Source: an uncultured Verrucomicrobiota bacterium (GTDB lineage: Bacteria > Verrucomicrobiota > Kiritimatiellia > CAIQIC01 > Lenti-01). Taken from it: a DNA stretch of 64,000 nucleotides. Location: assembly GCA_938003985.1 (NCBI GenBank), contig CALKWZ010000016.1, forward strand, positions 1 through 64,000, given 5' to 3'. The translations under genes and the position numbers were made by a program. Under the pieces are notes generated by a model that did no database searches, was not told the DNA's origin, and saw only the letters and a list, made by a program, of their open reading frames with translations. This document shows positions 7,552 to 15,850 of the stretch, one piece after another (position 1 is the first letter of the stretch; each line of letters starts with the position of its first letter).

Positions 7552-8688
7552 ATGAATGCCCCATCCGCATCCAATCCGTTGCGCGTGTTGTTCGTCAACC
7601 GCATGGCCTGCCTCGAACGGGGCGGGGGCGAGACGTTCGATCTGGAGATTTCCCGCCATTTGGCCAAAGCCGGCGCGCAGGTGAGTTATTTGTGCGGCGC
7701 GCCGCTGCTGCGGCCGGCGCCGTTGCCGGTCGCCGGCGCCCGGACGTTGCGCACGCCGTGGTTGCGGCGCTTCCCGTGGGACAAGGTCAAGGGCGGCTGG
7801 CGCGTGCGGCAGCTGGAATTCGAGATGTTCGAGTGGCGCGCGGCGCGTTGGATCGCGGCGCATGCCGGCGAATTCGACGTGGTCCAGGTCTGCGAACTGC
7901 CCAATCTGGTCCACTGGCTCAAGCAACGCGGCGTGAAAACGCCCGTCGTCATGCGCCTGACCGCGCCGAACTACTACGATCCGCGCGGCGGCGTGCCGCA
8001 GGCGGACGCGCTGATCGCCAGCGGCACCAGCATCCAGAAGCTGCGCGAGCGCGGCCACGCCGCGGTGGTGGACGTGCCCAATGCGGTGGATGCGGACCTG
8101 TTCCGGCCGCAACCCTCGGATTTCCGGCGGCGGCACGGCATCGGCCGCGACGAATTCGTGGCCTTGTACGTCGCGCGGTTCCAGGCGTTCAAGAACCACG
8201 CGGTGCTGCTGGACGCGTTCGCCCGGTTCGTCCGGGAGCATTCCGCCGCGCGCTTGGTACTGGTCGGCAGCGGGCCCTTGCGGGATGCGTGCGAACGGCA
8301 GGCGGCGGATCTCGGCGTCGCGGAAAAGGTGCTGTTTCTCGGCGAAACGCCGTACAGCGACCTGCCCGGGGTCTATGCGGCGGCCGACGCGAAGGTGATC
8401 TCCAGCGACTACGAGTCGTTCTGCTTCGCCGCGCTCGAGGCGATGTCCGCGGGCTTGCCGGTGCTGACGACCGATTGCGCCTGGGTGCCGCGCCTGGTGG
8501 CCGACGGCGCCGGCATGGTGGTGCCCGTCGGCGACGCCGCGGCGCTCGCCGCCGGGCTGAAAAAGTTGGCGGACCATCCGGCCTTGCGCCGGCGCATGGG
8601 CGCCACCGGCCGCCAGCAGATCCTGGAACGCCACACCTGGCCGGCCAGCGCGGAGAAACTCCGGCAGCTTTATTGCGGCTTGGCCTGA
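7552..8688 (+). CDS. GT4-family glycosyltransferase
   Basis: This 378-residue protein has a two-Rossmann GT-B fold. The N-terminal acceptor domain includes the family's NRMACLERGGGETFDLEISRHL, with the glycine-rich loop that opens GT4 enzymes. The C-terminal donor domain has VGSGPLRDACERQA and the E-x7-E-type motif ESFCFAALEAMSAGLPVLTTD (about residues 295-315). The product is a retaining sugar transfer from a nucleotide-sugar in the cytoplasm. It opens the polysaccharide locus. ATG 7552 is the first start that removes a low-complexity N-terminal extension. Its end overlaps the converging methyltransferase by 19 bp. Sugar specificity cannot be read from sequence. Confidence 0.85.
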   Translation: MNAPSASNPLRVLFVNRMACLERGGGETFDLEISRHLAKAGAQVSYLCGAPLLRPAPLPVAGARTLRTPWLRRFPWDKVKGGWRVRQLEFEMFEWRAARWIAAHAGEFDVVQVCELPNLVHWLKQRGVKTPVVMRLTAPNYYDPRGGVPQADALIASGTSIQKLRERGHAAVVDVPNAVDADLFRPQPSDFRRRHGIGRDEFVALYVARFQAFKNHAVLLDAFARFVREHSAARLVLVGSGPLRDACERQAADLGVAEKVLFLGETPYSDLPGVYAAADAKVISSDYESFCFAALEAMSAGLPVLTTDCAWVPRLVADGAGMVVPVGDAAALAAGLKKLADHPALRRRMGATGRQQILERHTWPASAEKLRQLYCGLA

Positions 8689-9671
8689 ACGGGCCGGCAG
8701 ATGAACGTGGCCTGGTCGCCGGCGCCCAGCGCATTCAGCCATTTCGACCAACGGGCGTAATCCCGCAATTGCCGTTTCGTGAACCGGGTTTGCCGGGGAT
8801 CGTGGCCGTAGGATTCCCTGGAATTATGGAAGACGTTCCGCCGGTATTCCTCGCTGCCCCAGAACTGCATCTTGTCCGAGTCGTGGATGGTTTTCTCCAC
8901 GCGCAAGCCGACTTGTTCCGCCAAGCGCCGGAAACTGTCCTGCGTGAAGAGGTTCAGGTGGCGGGGGGCGTCCCACTGGACCCAGTCGGGACCGTAGCGG
9001 AAAAAGGCGAAGGAATCCGCCAGCGGGATGCGCACGACGACGCAACCGCCCGGATCCAGAAGCGTTGCGGAACGGCCCAGGACTTCGCGCGGATTGGGCA
9101 CGTGTTCGAAGGAATGGTTGAACAGGACCGCGTGGTAAGTGCCTTGTTCCGCCAGCAAGTCGCGCCGGCGCAACTGCACGCCCTCGGGCGTTTGCGAATC
9201 CGCCGGCAGAAAGGGGTCGATCCCCATACATTCCAGTCCGGAGACTTGCAGGATGCGGAGCAGATTGCCGGCGCCGCAACCGACGTCCAGCACCCGATTT
9301 CCCAGGCGCAAGCCGGTTTGACCGAGCCAGTAGGCGTAGTAGGGCGGTTTCAGGCGGTTCAGCGCCCGGCCGAGAAGACCGCCGCCGCCCAGCAGGCCGG
9401 CGGTGCGCGTCCGATAAAGCCACTTGCGCCAACGCGGAATGGCGCGCGCATGGAAGGAGTAGTAGCCCTTCGCGTAGTAGGAGCCCAGATCGGCCGGCGG
9501 GGCGACCAGATGCAGATGGCCGCACGCGGCGCACTGCACGTAGTCGAAGGATTCCAGCGTCCCGCTCATTTTTTCCCGGGCCGCGAGGATGCGGTTGCCG
9601 ACGGCGTTGCCGCAGACGAAGCAGGCCGGAGTCGGGGAGATGTCAGCGGTGGAAGGCATAGGCGTGGGCAC
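8670..9671 (-). CDS. SAM-dependent methyltransferase with N-terminal zinc-binding cysteines
   Basis: This 333-residue class I methyltransferase has the SAM motif VLDVGCGAGNLLRIL near residue 127, FNHSFEHVPNPREVL as the post-motif acceptor region, and LLDPGGCVVVRIP as motif III. Two CxxC pairs near the N terminus (CFVCG at 17-21, CAACG at 47-51) form a likely zinc site, as in the sugar C-methyltransferase-like family with a C4 N-terminal domain. It probably modifies a nucleotide sugar or glycan of the neighbouring locus. The alternative start ATG at 9659 is equally possible. It overlaps the upstream minus-strand gene by 17-29 bp and the converging glycosyltransferase by 19 bp. Confidence 0.82.
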   Translation of the reverse strand: MPTPMPSTADISPTPACFVCGNAVGNRILAAREKMSGTLESFDYVQCAACGHLHLVAPPADLGSYYAKGYYSFHARAIPRWRKWLYRTRTAGLLGGGGLLGRALNRLKPPYYAYWLGQTGLRLGNRVLDVGCGAGNLLRILQVSGLECMGIDPFLPADSQTPEGVQLRRRDLLAEQGTYHAVLFNHSFEHVPNPREVLGRSATLLDPGGCVVVRIPLADSFAFFRYGPDWVQWDAPRHLNLFTQDSFRRLAEQVGLRVEKTIHDSDKMQFWGSEEYRRNVFHNSRESYGHDPRQTRFTKRQLRDYARWSKWLNALGAGDQATFICRPVQAKPQ

Positions 9672-10446
9672 TGCGCAGGAACTCCGCGGTTTTCCAGATC
9701 AAGGAACGCGAGGCGGGGGGCGGGAACAACGGGCCGAAGGCGCTGCGGGCGCCGCCGGGCCAATACACGCCGCGCAGGCGGTTGGCGACGTTTTCCCCGT
9801 GGAGGGTCTGGCACCACATGGGGCGGGTCCAGTCGAAAACCACGGGGGCGACGTCGGCCACGTAGCGATGGTCGGCGCCCAGCACCGTACGCTCGGTCCC
9901 CGGCGCCGACACGTAACTGGAGAAGGGATTATAGCGGTACCGCTGGAGGTAGAAATTCCCGTCGCGCACGCAGCAGCCCAGCGGGAAGCTGACATAGAAC
10001 CCGCGCTGCAGGTCCTGCCGCGGGGCGAGGATCTCCGCCAGCCGCCGGACCCGTTCGGTCAGCCGTGGATGGATGGCGTCGTCGTTGTCCAGCCGCGTGG
10101 TGATACGCAGGCGGCCGGGAGCCTCGCGCCGCCGGATCTCCGGCAGCACGGTTTCTTCGGTGAATTGGTCGCAATACACGGGTTGCAGAAATGGCCGGGC
10201 GGCGGCCAACGCGGCCAGGCGGCCGCGGAAGGCCTCCGGCGTGGCTTCGTCCATGAACACCAGCCACTGGAAGTCCCGGACGGTTTGGCGGGCGACGGAG
10301 GCGAGGCAAACCCGTTCGAACAGGTCGAACCGCCGGGCCAGCCAGCCCGGATCGAGCCCCGGCCGCGCCGGCTGTTGCCCCGGCGGCAGATCGAACCGCA
10401 ACGGCACGTTGAAGCGGGTCAGGATGAAATGCCCAAAGGTGTTCAC
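9643..10446 (-). CDS. Putative rhamnosyltransferase-type glycosyltransferase
   Basis: The 267-residue product resembles the putative rhamnosyl transferase family (PF11316). It opens with FGHFILTRFNV and contains LASVARQTVRDFQWLVFMDEATP, RITTRLDNDDAIH (a DxD-like metal/donor site, near residue 120) and a C-terminal region HGENV. The DND triad and preceding R-x-D-N pattern mark it as a GT-A-like enzyme using a nucleotide-activated donor. A GTG at 10446 is taken as the start because the in-frame extension upstream is arginine/alanine-rich shadow sequence that would run into the divergent promoter region. It is coupled by overlap to the downstream methyltransferase gene. The donor sugar is not determined. 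Confidence 0.68.
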   Translation of the reverse strand: MNTFGHFILTRFNVPLRFDLPPGQQPARPGLDPGWLARRFDLFERVCLASVARQTVRDFQWLVFMDEATPEAFRGRLAALAAARPFLQPVYCDQFTEETVLPEIRRREAPGRLRITTRLDNDDAIHPRLTERVRRLAEILAPRQDLQRGFYVSFPLGCCVRDGNFYLQRYRYNPFSSYVSAPGTERTVLGADHRYVADVAPVVFDWTRPMWCQTLHGENVANRLRGVYWPGGARSAFGPLFPPPASRSLIWKTAEFLRSAHAYAFHR

Positions 10447-10624
10447 GCTGGGCGCATCGTGCCAGCGCGCCCGGCCCCTTACAAGGCGATTTCCGGCGCC
10501 GGCCGACGAAAACGATTCCGCTGGGCGCCGCCCTTTGCTAACATGCCGGAATAGGAATGGAAACCGGCGCGCTCCGTCCGCAGCGCCGGCGAAGGCGCAG
10601 CCCCGGACCCGAGAGAGAGGCCCT

Positions 10625-11371
10625 ATGAAGTTCAACCAAGTCTATGAAACGGTCGGCCATCTGCCTTGTACCGAAGAGGCCCAATGCCGCGTGCTGTACG
10701 ATTGGATCCTGGAAGCCCGGCCCAGGGAATGCCTGGAACTGGGATTCCTGTACGGCAAGACGTCCTGCGTCATCGCCGCCGCGCTGCACGAACTCGGGAC
10801 CGGCCATCTGACGTCGATCGACATGGAAGCCGTGCGCAACCACAAGGGCAATCCCAACATCCTGGACAATCTGGGCAAAACCGGCCTGCAGGCCTATGCG
10901 ACGCCGGTGTTCTCGCGGATTTCCTACACGTGGGAACTGAAGAAACTCATCGAGCAGCACACGGTGGACGGACGGTGCCAACCGTTCCTGGATTTCATTT
11001 TCCTGGACGGCGCCCATCTGTGGGAGCCCGACGTCTGCGCGTTCTATCTGGCCATGAAATTGCTCAAGCCGGGCGGGTGGTTCCTGTTCGACGACTACAT
11101 GTTTTCCATCGAGAAATCCGATTGGTGGAGCCGCGCGCCTGAAATGCAGGACAAGCCGGCCGACTACCGGAAGGAATCGCAGGTGGAACGGCTGGTCACG
11201 CTCGTCGTTTCCCAGCACCCCGACGTGGAATCGGTGGTGATCCGGGACAACTGGGCCTGGGCCCGCAAGAAAACGGATGCCGCGGTGCCGGCCGGGCCCG
11301 CCGTGACCCACCTGACGAAGACCATTGCCTGGCGATGGTTGCTGAACAAGCTGCTGCCGGCCAGGCGGTAG
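10625..11371 (+). CDS. Class I SAM-dependent methyltransferase (Methyltransf_24-like)
   Basis: The 248-residue product has the compact O-methyltransferase-like fold. LELGFLYGKTSCVIAAAL (about 38-55) holds motif I, TSIDME the acidic ribose-binding residue, and DFIFLDGAHLWEPD (about 119-132) the active-site aspartate and histidine. LLKPGGWFLFDDY closes the core. The family methylates small molecules or glycans. The 178-bp gap upstream is divergent from the rhamnosyltransferase-like gene; TTCCGC/TAACAT (10516-10544) is a weak promoter candidate. The next gene, another methyltransferase, follows after 55 bp. The substrate is unknown, but the setting points to polysaccharide methylation. Confidence 0.78.
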   Translation: MKFNQVYETVGHLPCTEEAQCRVLYDWILEARPRECLELGFLYGKTSCVIAAALHELGTGHLTSIDMEAVRNHKGNPNILDNLGKTGLQAYATPVFSRISYTWELKKLIEQHTVDGRCQPFLDFIFLDGAHLWEPDVCAFYLAMKLLKPGGWFLFDDYMFSIEKSDWWSRAPEMQDKPADYRKESQVERLVTLVVSQHPDVESVVIRDNWAWARKKTDAAVPAGPAVTHLTKTIAWRWLLNKLLPARR

Positions 11372-11426
11372 GGCGACTCGACGGCGGCGGCGCGCCGGCG
11401 GAAACGATCGCGGACGGGTGAATCCA

Positions 11427-12158
11427 ATGAAAACCGAACCCTATCAGGCGTATTTCTACGACAAACGCTTCGCGCAAACCGCCGACGCCGCGCGCCGGAT
11501 ATTGGATCTGGTGTTGCCGCGGATTCCGCCGGTTCGGTCCGCCGTGGACGTGGGCTGCGGCGTCGGCGCATGGCTGTCCGTCCTGCGGGAACGGGGCGTG
11601 GCGGACGTCGCCGGGGTCGACGGCGCATGGATCGATGAAAAGCTGCTGAAAATTCCCGCGGACAAATTCCGGCGGGCCGACCTGTCCGGCCCGTTGAACC
11701 TGAAGCGGAGATTCGACTTGGCGATCAGTCTGGAAGTGGCCGAGCACCTGCCGCCGGAGCGCGCGGACGGGTTCGTCGGCGAATTGACCGGGGCGGCCGA
11801 TTTCGTCCTCTTCTCGGCGGCGATTCCGTTCCAGGGCGGTTACGGCCACGTCAACGAGCGGTGGCAGTCCCATTGGGCGGAGATGTTCGCGCGTCGCGGG
11901 TTCGCCGTGCGCGATTGGATCCGGCCGCGGCTGTGGACGGATCGATCGGTTCCGGTCTGGTATCGGGAAAACCTCCTGCTGCTCGTGGCCGAACGCCGCT
12001 TGGGGGAATTGGCCCCGGCTCCGGACGGCACGGCGGATGCCGTCCTGCCGCTGGATCTGGTCCATCCCGAAGCTTATCTGTCCAAGGTCGATCCCGACTC
12101 CTTGGGGCTCGGATTGGCCGTGTTGCGGCGCGCCTGGAAGAAACGCCGGGGCCAGTAG
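11427..12158 (+). CDS. Class I SAM-dependent methyltransferase
   Basis: This 243-residue methyltransferase shows SAVDVGCGVGAWLSVL (motif I), VAGVDGAWIDEK with the ribose-binding aspartate, and LAISLEVAEHLPPERAD (motif with the E-V-A-E-H acceptor segment typical of glycan and FkbM-like neighbours). FVLFSAAIPFQGGYGHVNERW matches capsular and O-antigen methyltransferases in which the HVNE string is conserved. ATG 11427 is preferred; an in-frame GTG at 11418 would add three residues. It is followed 2 bp later by a GT2 gene, so the two are co-transcribed. Confidence 0.8.
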   Translation: MKTEPYQAYFYDKRFAQTADAARRILDLVLPRIPPVRSAVDVGCGVGAWLSVLRERGVADVAGVDGAWIDEKLLKIPADKFRRADLSGPLNLKRRFDLAISLEVAEHLPPERADGFVGELTGAADFVLFSAAIPFQGGYGHVNERWQSHWAEMFARRGFAVRDWIRPRLWTDRSVPVWYRENLLLLVAERRLGELAPAPDGTADAVLPLDLVHPEAYLSKVDPDSLGLGLAVLRRAWKKRRGQ

Positions 12159-12160
12159 GG

Positions 12161-13171
12161 ATGGGCCGGCGGCTGGAACAATTCAGGATCCGGGCCAACC
12201 GCTGGGTGCGGCGCCGGACGGCGTGGGCCGGGATGCGACGGGTGGATGGGCGGCCGTTGCCGGAATGGCGCCCGGACGAGGTCTGGATGATCGTGGTCTG
12301 CCGCAACGAAGCGCTGCGGTTGCCGTTCATGCTGAAATACCATTTCGAGCTCGGCGTGTCGCGGGTGCTGCTGGTGGACAACGATTCGACGGACGGCACG
12401 CGGGATCTCGCCGCCGCCGATCCGCGCATCCACGTGTGGTCGTCGAAGGAGCGTTACAAGGGGCCGTTGTATTGGCAGGAGCCCTTGCTGCGCCGTTTTG
12501 CGGTCGGGCGCTGGTGCCTGGTGCTGGATGCGGACGAATTGTTCGTCTATCCGCAGATGGATCGAATGCCGCTGCCCGGCCTGGCCGCCGCGCTGGAAGC
12601 GGAAGGCGCCGCGGCGCTGCCCTGCCTGTTCCTCGAGATGTTCTCGCGCGAGCCCATCGGCCAGGTCGGCTATCGGCCCGGCGACGATCTGCGAACCGCC
12701 GCGCCGTGGTTCGACGCGGAGGGCTACGTCCGCAAGAAATACCGTCGCGTTTTCGATGGGCCGGCGCCGGAAACCATCTTCATGGGCGGCACGCGCGGGC
12801 GGATGTTCAACGCCGAATTCGGTTGTTCCAAGTATCCGTTTTTCAAGTATGCGCCCGATCTGTTTCTGCGGCGCGGACTCCATACGATCGAGGGTGCCCC
12901 GATCGCGGCGGCCCAAGGGGCCGTCCTGCATTTCAAGTACCTCCAGGACTTCAAGGAAAAGGCGTTCCGGGAAGCGGCGCGGGGGGTGTATTGGAACGCC
13001 TCGGCGGAATACAAGGCCTATGCCGAACGTTTCCGGCGCGAGGGCGATTTCTCCCTGTGGCATCCCGGCGCGAAACGCTTGGAAGGCTGGCGGCAACTGG
13101 CCGACCTCGGACTCGTGCATGGCAGTCCGGCATGGGCGGCCGCGGCGGAATCCAAACGGGGGGGCGCATGA
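12161..13171 (+). CDS. GT2-type glycosyltransferase (Glyco_tranf_2_4-like)
   Basis: This 336-residue protein has a GT-A core. VWMIVVCRNEALRLPFMLKYH (about 42-62) is the nucleotide-binding strand, VDNDSTDGT the next conserved loop, and WCLVLDADELFVYP carries the D-x-D metal-binding triad (DAD). The C-terminal part includes a conserved HFKYLQDF segment seen in this branch, often annotated glycosyltransferase family 2/92. It lies 2 bp after the methyltransferase gene, and its stop overlaps the start of the O-antigen-ligase-like gene (ATGA). Donor and acceptor are unknown. Confidence 0.82.
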   Translation: MGRRLEQFRIRANRWVRRRTAWAGMRRVDGRPLPEWRPDEVWMIVVCRNEALRLPFMLKYHFELGVSRVLLVDNDSTDGTRDLAAADPRIHVWSSKERYKGPLYWQEPLLRRFAVGRWCLVLDADELFVYPQMDRMPLPGLAAALEAEGAAALPCLFLEMFSREPIGQVGYRPGDDLRTAAPWFDAEGYVRKKYRRVFDGPAPETIFMGGTRGRMFNAEFGCSKYPFFKYAPDLFLRRGLHTIEGAPIAAAQGAVLHFKYLQDFKEKAFREAARGVYWNASAEYKAYAERFRREGDFSLWHPGAKRLEGWRQLADLGLVHGSPAWAAAAESKRGGA

Positions 13172-14439
13172 GCCTGTGGGGCTTCCGGTTCCTGCTGTGG
13201 TACATCTGCGTGCTGTTCGTGCAGCCCCAGAACCGGTTCACGTTCCTGTGGCCGCTGCACATCGCGGACATTTCGTTCATCGCGGCCGTGGGGCTGCACG
13301 CGTTGGCTTGCCTGGACGGGCGGCGGACCCTCATCCGCTTGGGGCCGGGCACCGTGACGGCGCTGATCCTCCTGTTCTTCGCCATGCTTTCGCAGCAATT
13401 CGGCGTCTACCAGATATCGCCGGCGTGGAACACCTATCTGGACCTCATCGTGAAAAACGCGCTCGTGCTGATTCTGGTGGAGGCGATGGCCACCTCCGTC
13501 GAACGGGTCTGGGCGGTGCAGATGACGATGCTGTTTTCCACGCTGTGGTGGGTCAAGGGCGGGTTGCGCCTGTCGGCGCTGGGCGCAACCTATTCCGGCG
13601 ACCGGTTGATGGGCGTGGCGGTTTCCATGATCGAGAATCCGAACGGATTCGCCTACATGATGTGCGTGTTTCTGCCGCTCTATCTCTACGCCTTCCAACA
13701 GGCGACGAAGAAGTGGGTCAAGTGGTCGTTTCTGGCCTGCGCCCTGGCGGCGGTCTGGATCGTGTTCGAGACGGGCAGCCGCACCGGTCTGGTGACGCTG
13801 ATCGCGATCGGCATATTCCTGCTGCCGTTTTACGGAAAAAACCATTTCAAGGCCCTGCTGATCATCGCGGCGACCTTGTACCTGCTGTTTCCGCTGACCG
13901 GGGCCAAGAACCGGGAGCGCTTCCGCACGATTCCGGCCTCGATCGCGGCGTTTTTCGATCCCACCGAAAGGGAGCAGGCGAAGGCCCGGACCCAGGACGA
14001 AAAGAGCGCCGACGAACGGCAGGCCAAGAACCGGGACACGTGGGCGCTGATCAAGGCCTATCCCGCCTTCGGCGTCGGGATCAATCCGGATTCGACGAAA
14101 TACGTCGAGCGGTTTCCCATGGCCAGCGGCCAGGTGCATTGCGAAATCCTGATGGCGGGCCGGCAGATGGGGCTCATCGGCATGGGGCTGTATCTGGGTT
14201 TCGTCGGCATCGTGTTCTTCGGAGGCATGTGGATCCGGCGGCACGCCGCGCATTGGCCGGCCGTGCGGGATCTCGGCTGGACCTTCCAGGTGCAGGCGGT
14301 GGCGATCGCCGTCGGCGGGGCGTTCAGCCCCTTGCCCTGGCACGCGCCGATGATGATCCTGGTCGGTTCCGCATCGGCGCTGGTCCACGTCCTGAAGGAA
14401 GAGCAGGCGGCGAAAATGGAACGCCTGGCGGGGTATTGA
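13168..14439 (+). CDS. O-antigen ligase/polymerase-like membrane protein
   Basis: This 423-residue polytopic protein has about ten to twelve hydrophobic segments and a large polar loop (about 265-315) between the later helices, as in the Wzy_C/WaaL superfamily. The string FETGSRTGLVTLIAIGIF (near residue 195) contains the SRTG-type motif characteristic of O-antigen ligases and polymerases. The loop ends in YPAFGVGINPDS, similar to the conserved P-x-x-G-x-G of the family. It probably polymerises or transfers an undecaprenyl-linked glycan at the outer face of the inner membrane. No flippase (Wzx) or export protein (Wza/Wzc) gene is present in the window. It starts on an ATGA overlap and is followed 4 bp later by an AlgI-like gene. 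Confidence 0.8.
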   Translation: MSLWGFRFLLWYICVLFVQPQNRFTFLWPLHIADISFIAAVGLHALACLDGRRTLIRLGPGTVTALILLFFAMLSQQFGVYQISPAWNTYLDLIVKNALVLILVEAMATSVERVWAVQMTMLFSTLWWVKGGLRLSALGATYSGDRLMGVAVSMIENPNGFAYMMCVFLPLYLYAFQQATKKWVKWSFLACALAAVWIVFETGSRTGLVTLIAIGIFLLPFYGKNHFKALLIIAATLYLLFPLTGAKNRERFRTIPASIAAFFDPTEREQAKARTQDEKSADERQAKNRDTWALIKAYPAFGVGINPDSTKYVERFPMASGQVHCEILMAGRQMGLIGMGLYLGFVGIVFFGGMWIRRHAAHWPAVRDLGWTFQVQAVAIAVGGAFSPLPWHAPMMILVGSASALVHVLKEEQAAKMERLAGY

Positions 14440-14443
14440 CGCC

Positions 14444-15844
14444 ATGCTTTTCAATTCCTACGAATTCCTGTTCCTGCTGCTGCCGGTCGTCCTGGCCGGC
14501 TACTACCTGTTCCTGCCGGCACGGTGGCGGCAGGGCTGGCTGGCGCTGGCCAGCTACGTGTTCTACGGCTGGTGGGACTTTCGTTTTTGCGGCTTGCTGT
14601 TGCTGACGACGACGATCGACTACGTGGTGGGCGGCCGGATCGCGGCCGCCCGGTCGCCGGCCGCGAAAAAGCGCTGGCTGCTGGCGTCGGTCTGCAGCGA
14701 TTTGTCCATCTTGGGTTTCTTCAAGTATTACGATCTCGGCGCGGAGACGGCCAACGCCCTGGCCCAGGCGCTGGGCGCCGGTGCCGGGCCGTTGCCGCTG
14801 CTGCACCTGGTCCTGCCGGTCGGCATCTCGTTCTACACGTTCCAGGCGATGAGCTATTCGATCGACATCTATCGCGACCAGGCGCGGCCGGCGCGGTCGT
14901 TCGTCGATTTCGCCTGCTACGTCTCGCTCTTTCCCCAGCTGGTGGCCGGTCCGATCGTGCGGTATCGCGAGCTCGATCAACAACTGCGCGAACGCACCCA
15001 CACCTGGGCCAAGGCCGGGGCCGGCCTCGCGTTGTTCGTGCTGGGCTTGGCCAAAAAAGTTTTGCTGGCGGACGCCGTGGCGCCGATGGCCGCGTGGGGC
15101 TTCGCGCAGGAGTCCATCGGGCTGGCGGGGGCCTGGAGCAGCTTGGTGGCCTATACTCTCCAGATCTACTTCGATTTCAGCGGCTATTCGGACATGGCGG
15201 TGGGATTGGGCCTGCTGCTGGGTTTCCAGTTCCCGCAGAACTTCAACTCGCCCTACAAGTCCGCGTCGATCACGGAATTCTGGCGCCGGTGGCATATCTC
15301 GCTGTCGTCTTGGCTACGGGACTACTTGTACGTGCCGCTGGGCGGCAACCGGCGCGGGCCGGCGCGGACCTACGTCAACCTGTTCCTGACGATGCTGCTG
15401 GGCGGCTTGTGGCACGGCGCGAACTGGACGTTCATGCTGTGGGGGGCCTATCACGGGCTGCTGCTGGCGCTGGAGCGGTTGCTGGGCAAGCGCGGATTGG
15501 CGGGATCGTTGCCGCGGCCGCTGCAGATGGCGTTCACCTTCGTGCTGGTGATGTTCGGCTGGGTGTTTTTCCGCGCGCCGACGCTGGCCGAGGCGGGGCG
15601 GATGTTCGCGGGACTGGCGGGGTTCAACGGTTGGGGCACGGCTTGGCCGATCGCGGGTTCCGGCGCCATGAATTGGGGCGTGTTGGCGCTGGGGCTGGGC
15701 CTGACGTTCGGCGCCCGGAACACGTGGGAAATCCGCTGGCGGCCGAGCCTTTGGCTGGCGGCGGCCTTGTTGGCGCTGTGCGCGCTGTGCGTGGCGACGT
15801 TCCTGGTCAACACCAGTTCGCCGTTCCTGTATTTCCAATTTTGA
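14444..15844 (+). CDS. MBOAT-family O-acyltransferase (AlgI-like)
   Basis: The 466-residue product is a membrane-bound O-acyltransferase of the AlgI/DltB type. FNSYEFLFLLLPVVLAGYY at the start, ISFYTFQAMSYSIDIYR (near 128), YFDFSGYSDMAVGLGLLLGF (near 242) and GGLWHGANWTFMLWG (near 325) are the diagnostic blocks. The histidine in LWHGANW is the catalytic residue. The protein transfers an acetyl group across the membrane to an exported polysaccharide, normally with an AlgJ/AlgX-type SGNH partner, which is the next gene (7 bp downstream). The pair predicts O-acetylation of this locus's polysaccharide. Confidence 0.93.
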   Translation: MLFNSYEFLFLLLPVVLAGYYLFLPARWRQGWLALASYVFYGWWDFRFCGLLLLTTTIDYVVGGRIAAARSPAAKKRWLLASVCSDLSILGFFKYYDLGAETANALAQALGAGAGPLPLLHLVLPVGISFYTFQAMSYSIDIYRDQARPARSFVDFACYVSLFPQLVAGPIVRYRELDQQLRERTHTWAKAGAGLALFVLGLAKKVLLADAVAPMAAWGFAQESIGLAGAWSSLVAYTLQIYFDFSGYSDMAVGLGLLLGFQFPQNFNSPYKSASITEFWRRWHISLSSWLRDYLYVPLGGNRRGPARTYVNLFLTMLLGGLWHGANWTFMLWGAYHGLLLALERLLGKRGLAGSLPRPLQMAFTFVLVMFGWVFFRAPTLAEAGRMFAGLAGFNGWGTAWPIAGSGAMNWGVLALGLGLTFGARNTWEIRWRPSLWLAAALLALCALCVATFLVNTSSPFLYFQF

Positions 15845-15850
15845 GGAGCC

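Noticed and set aside
9589..10554. Plus-strand open frame overlapping the rhamnosyltransferase-like gene
   Set aside because: The minus-strand frame has the coherent glycosyltransferase motifs and fits the operon; the plus frame has none.
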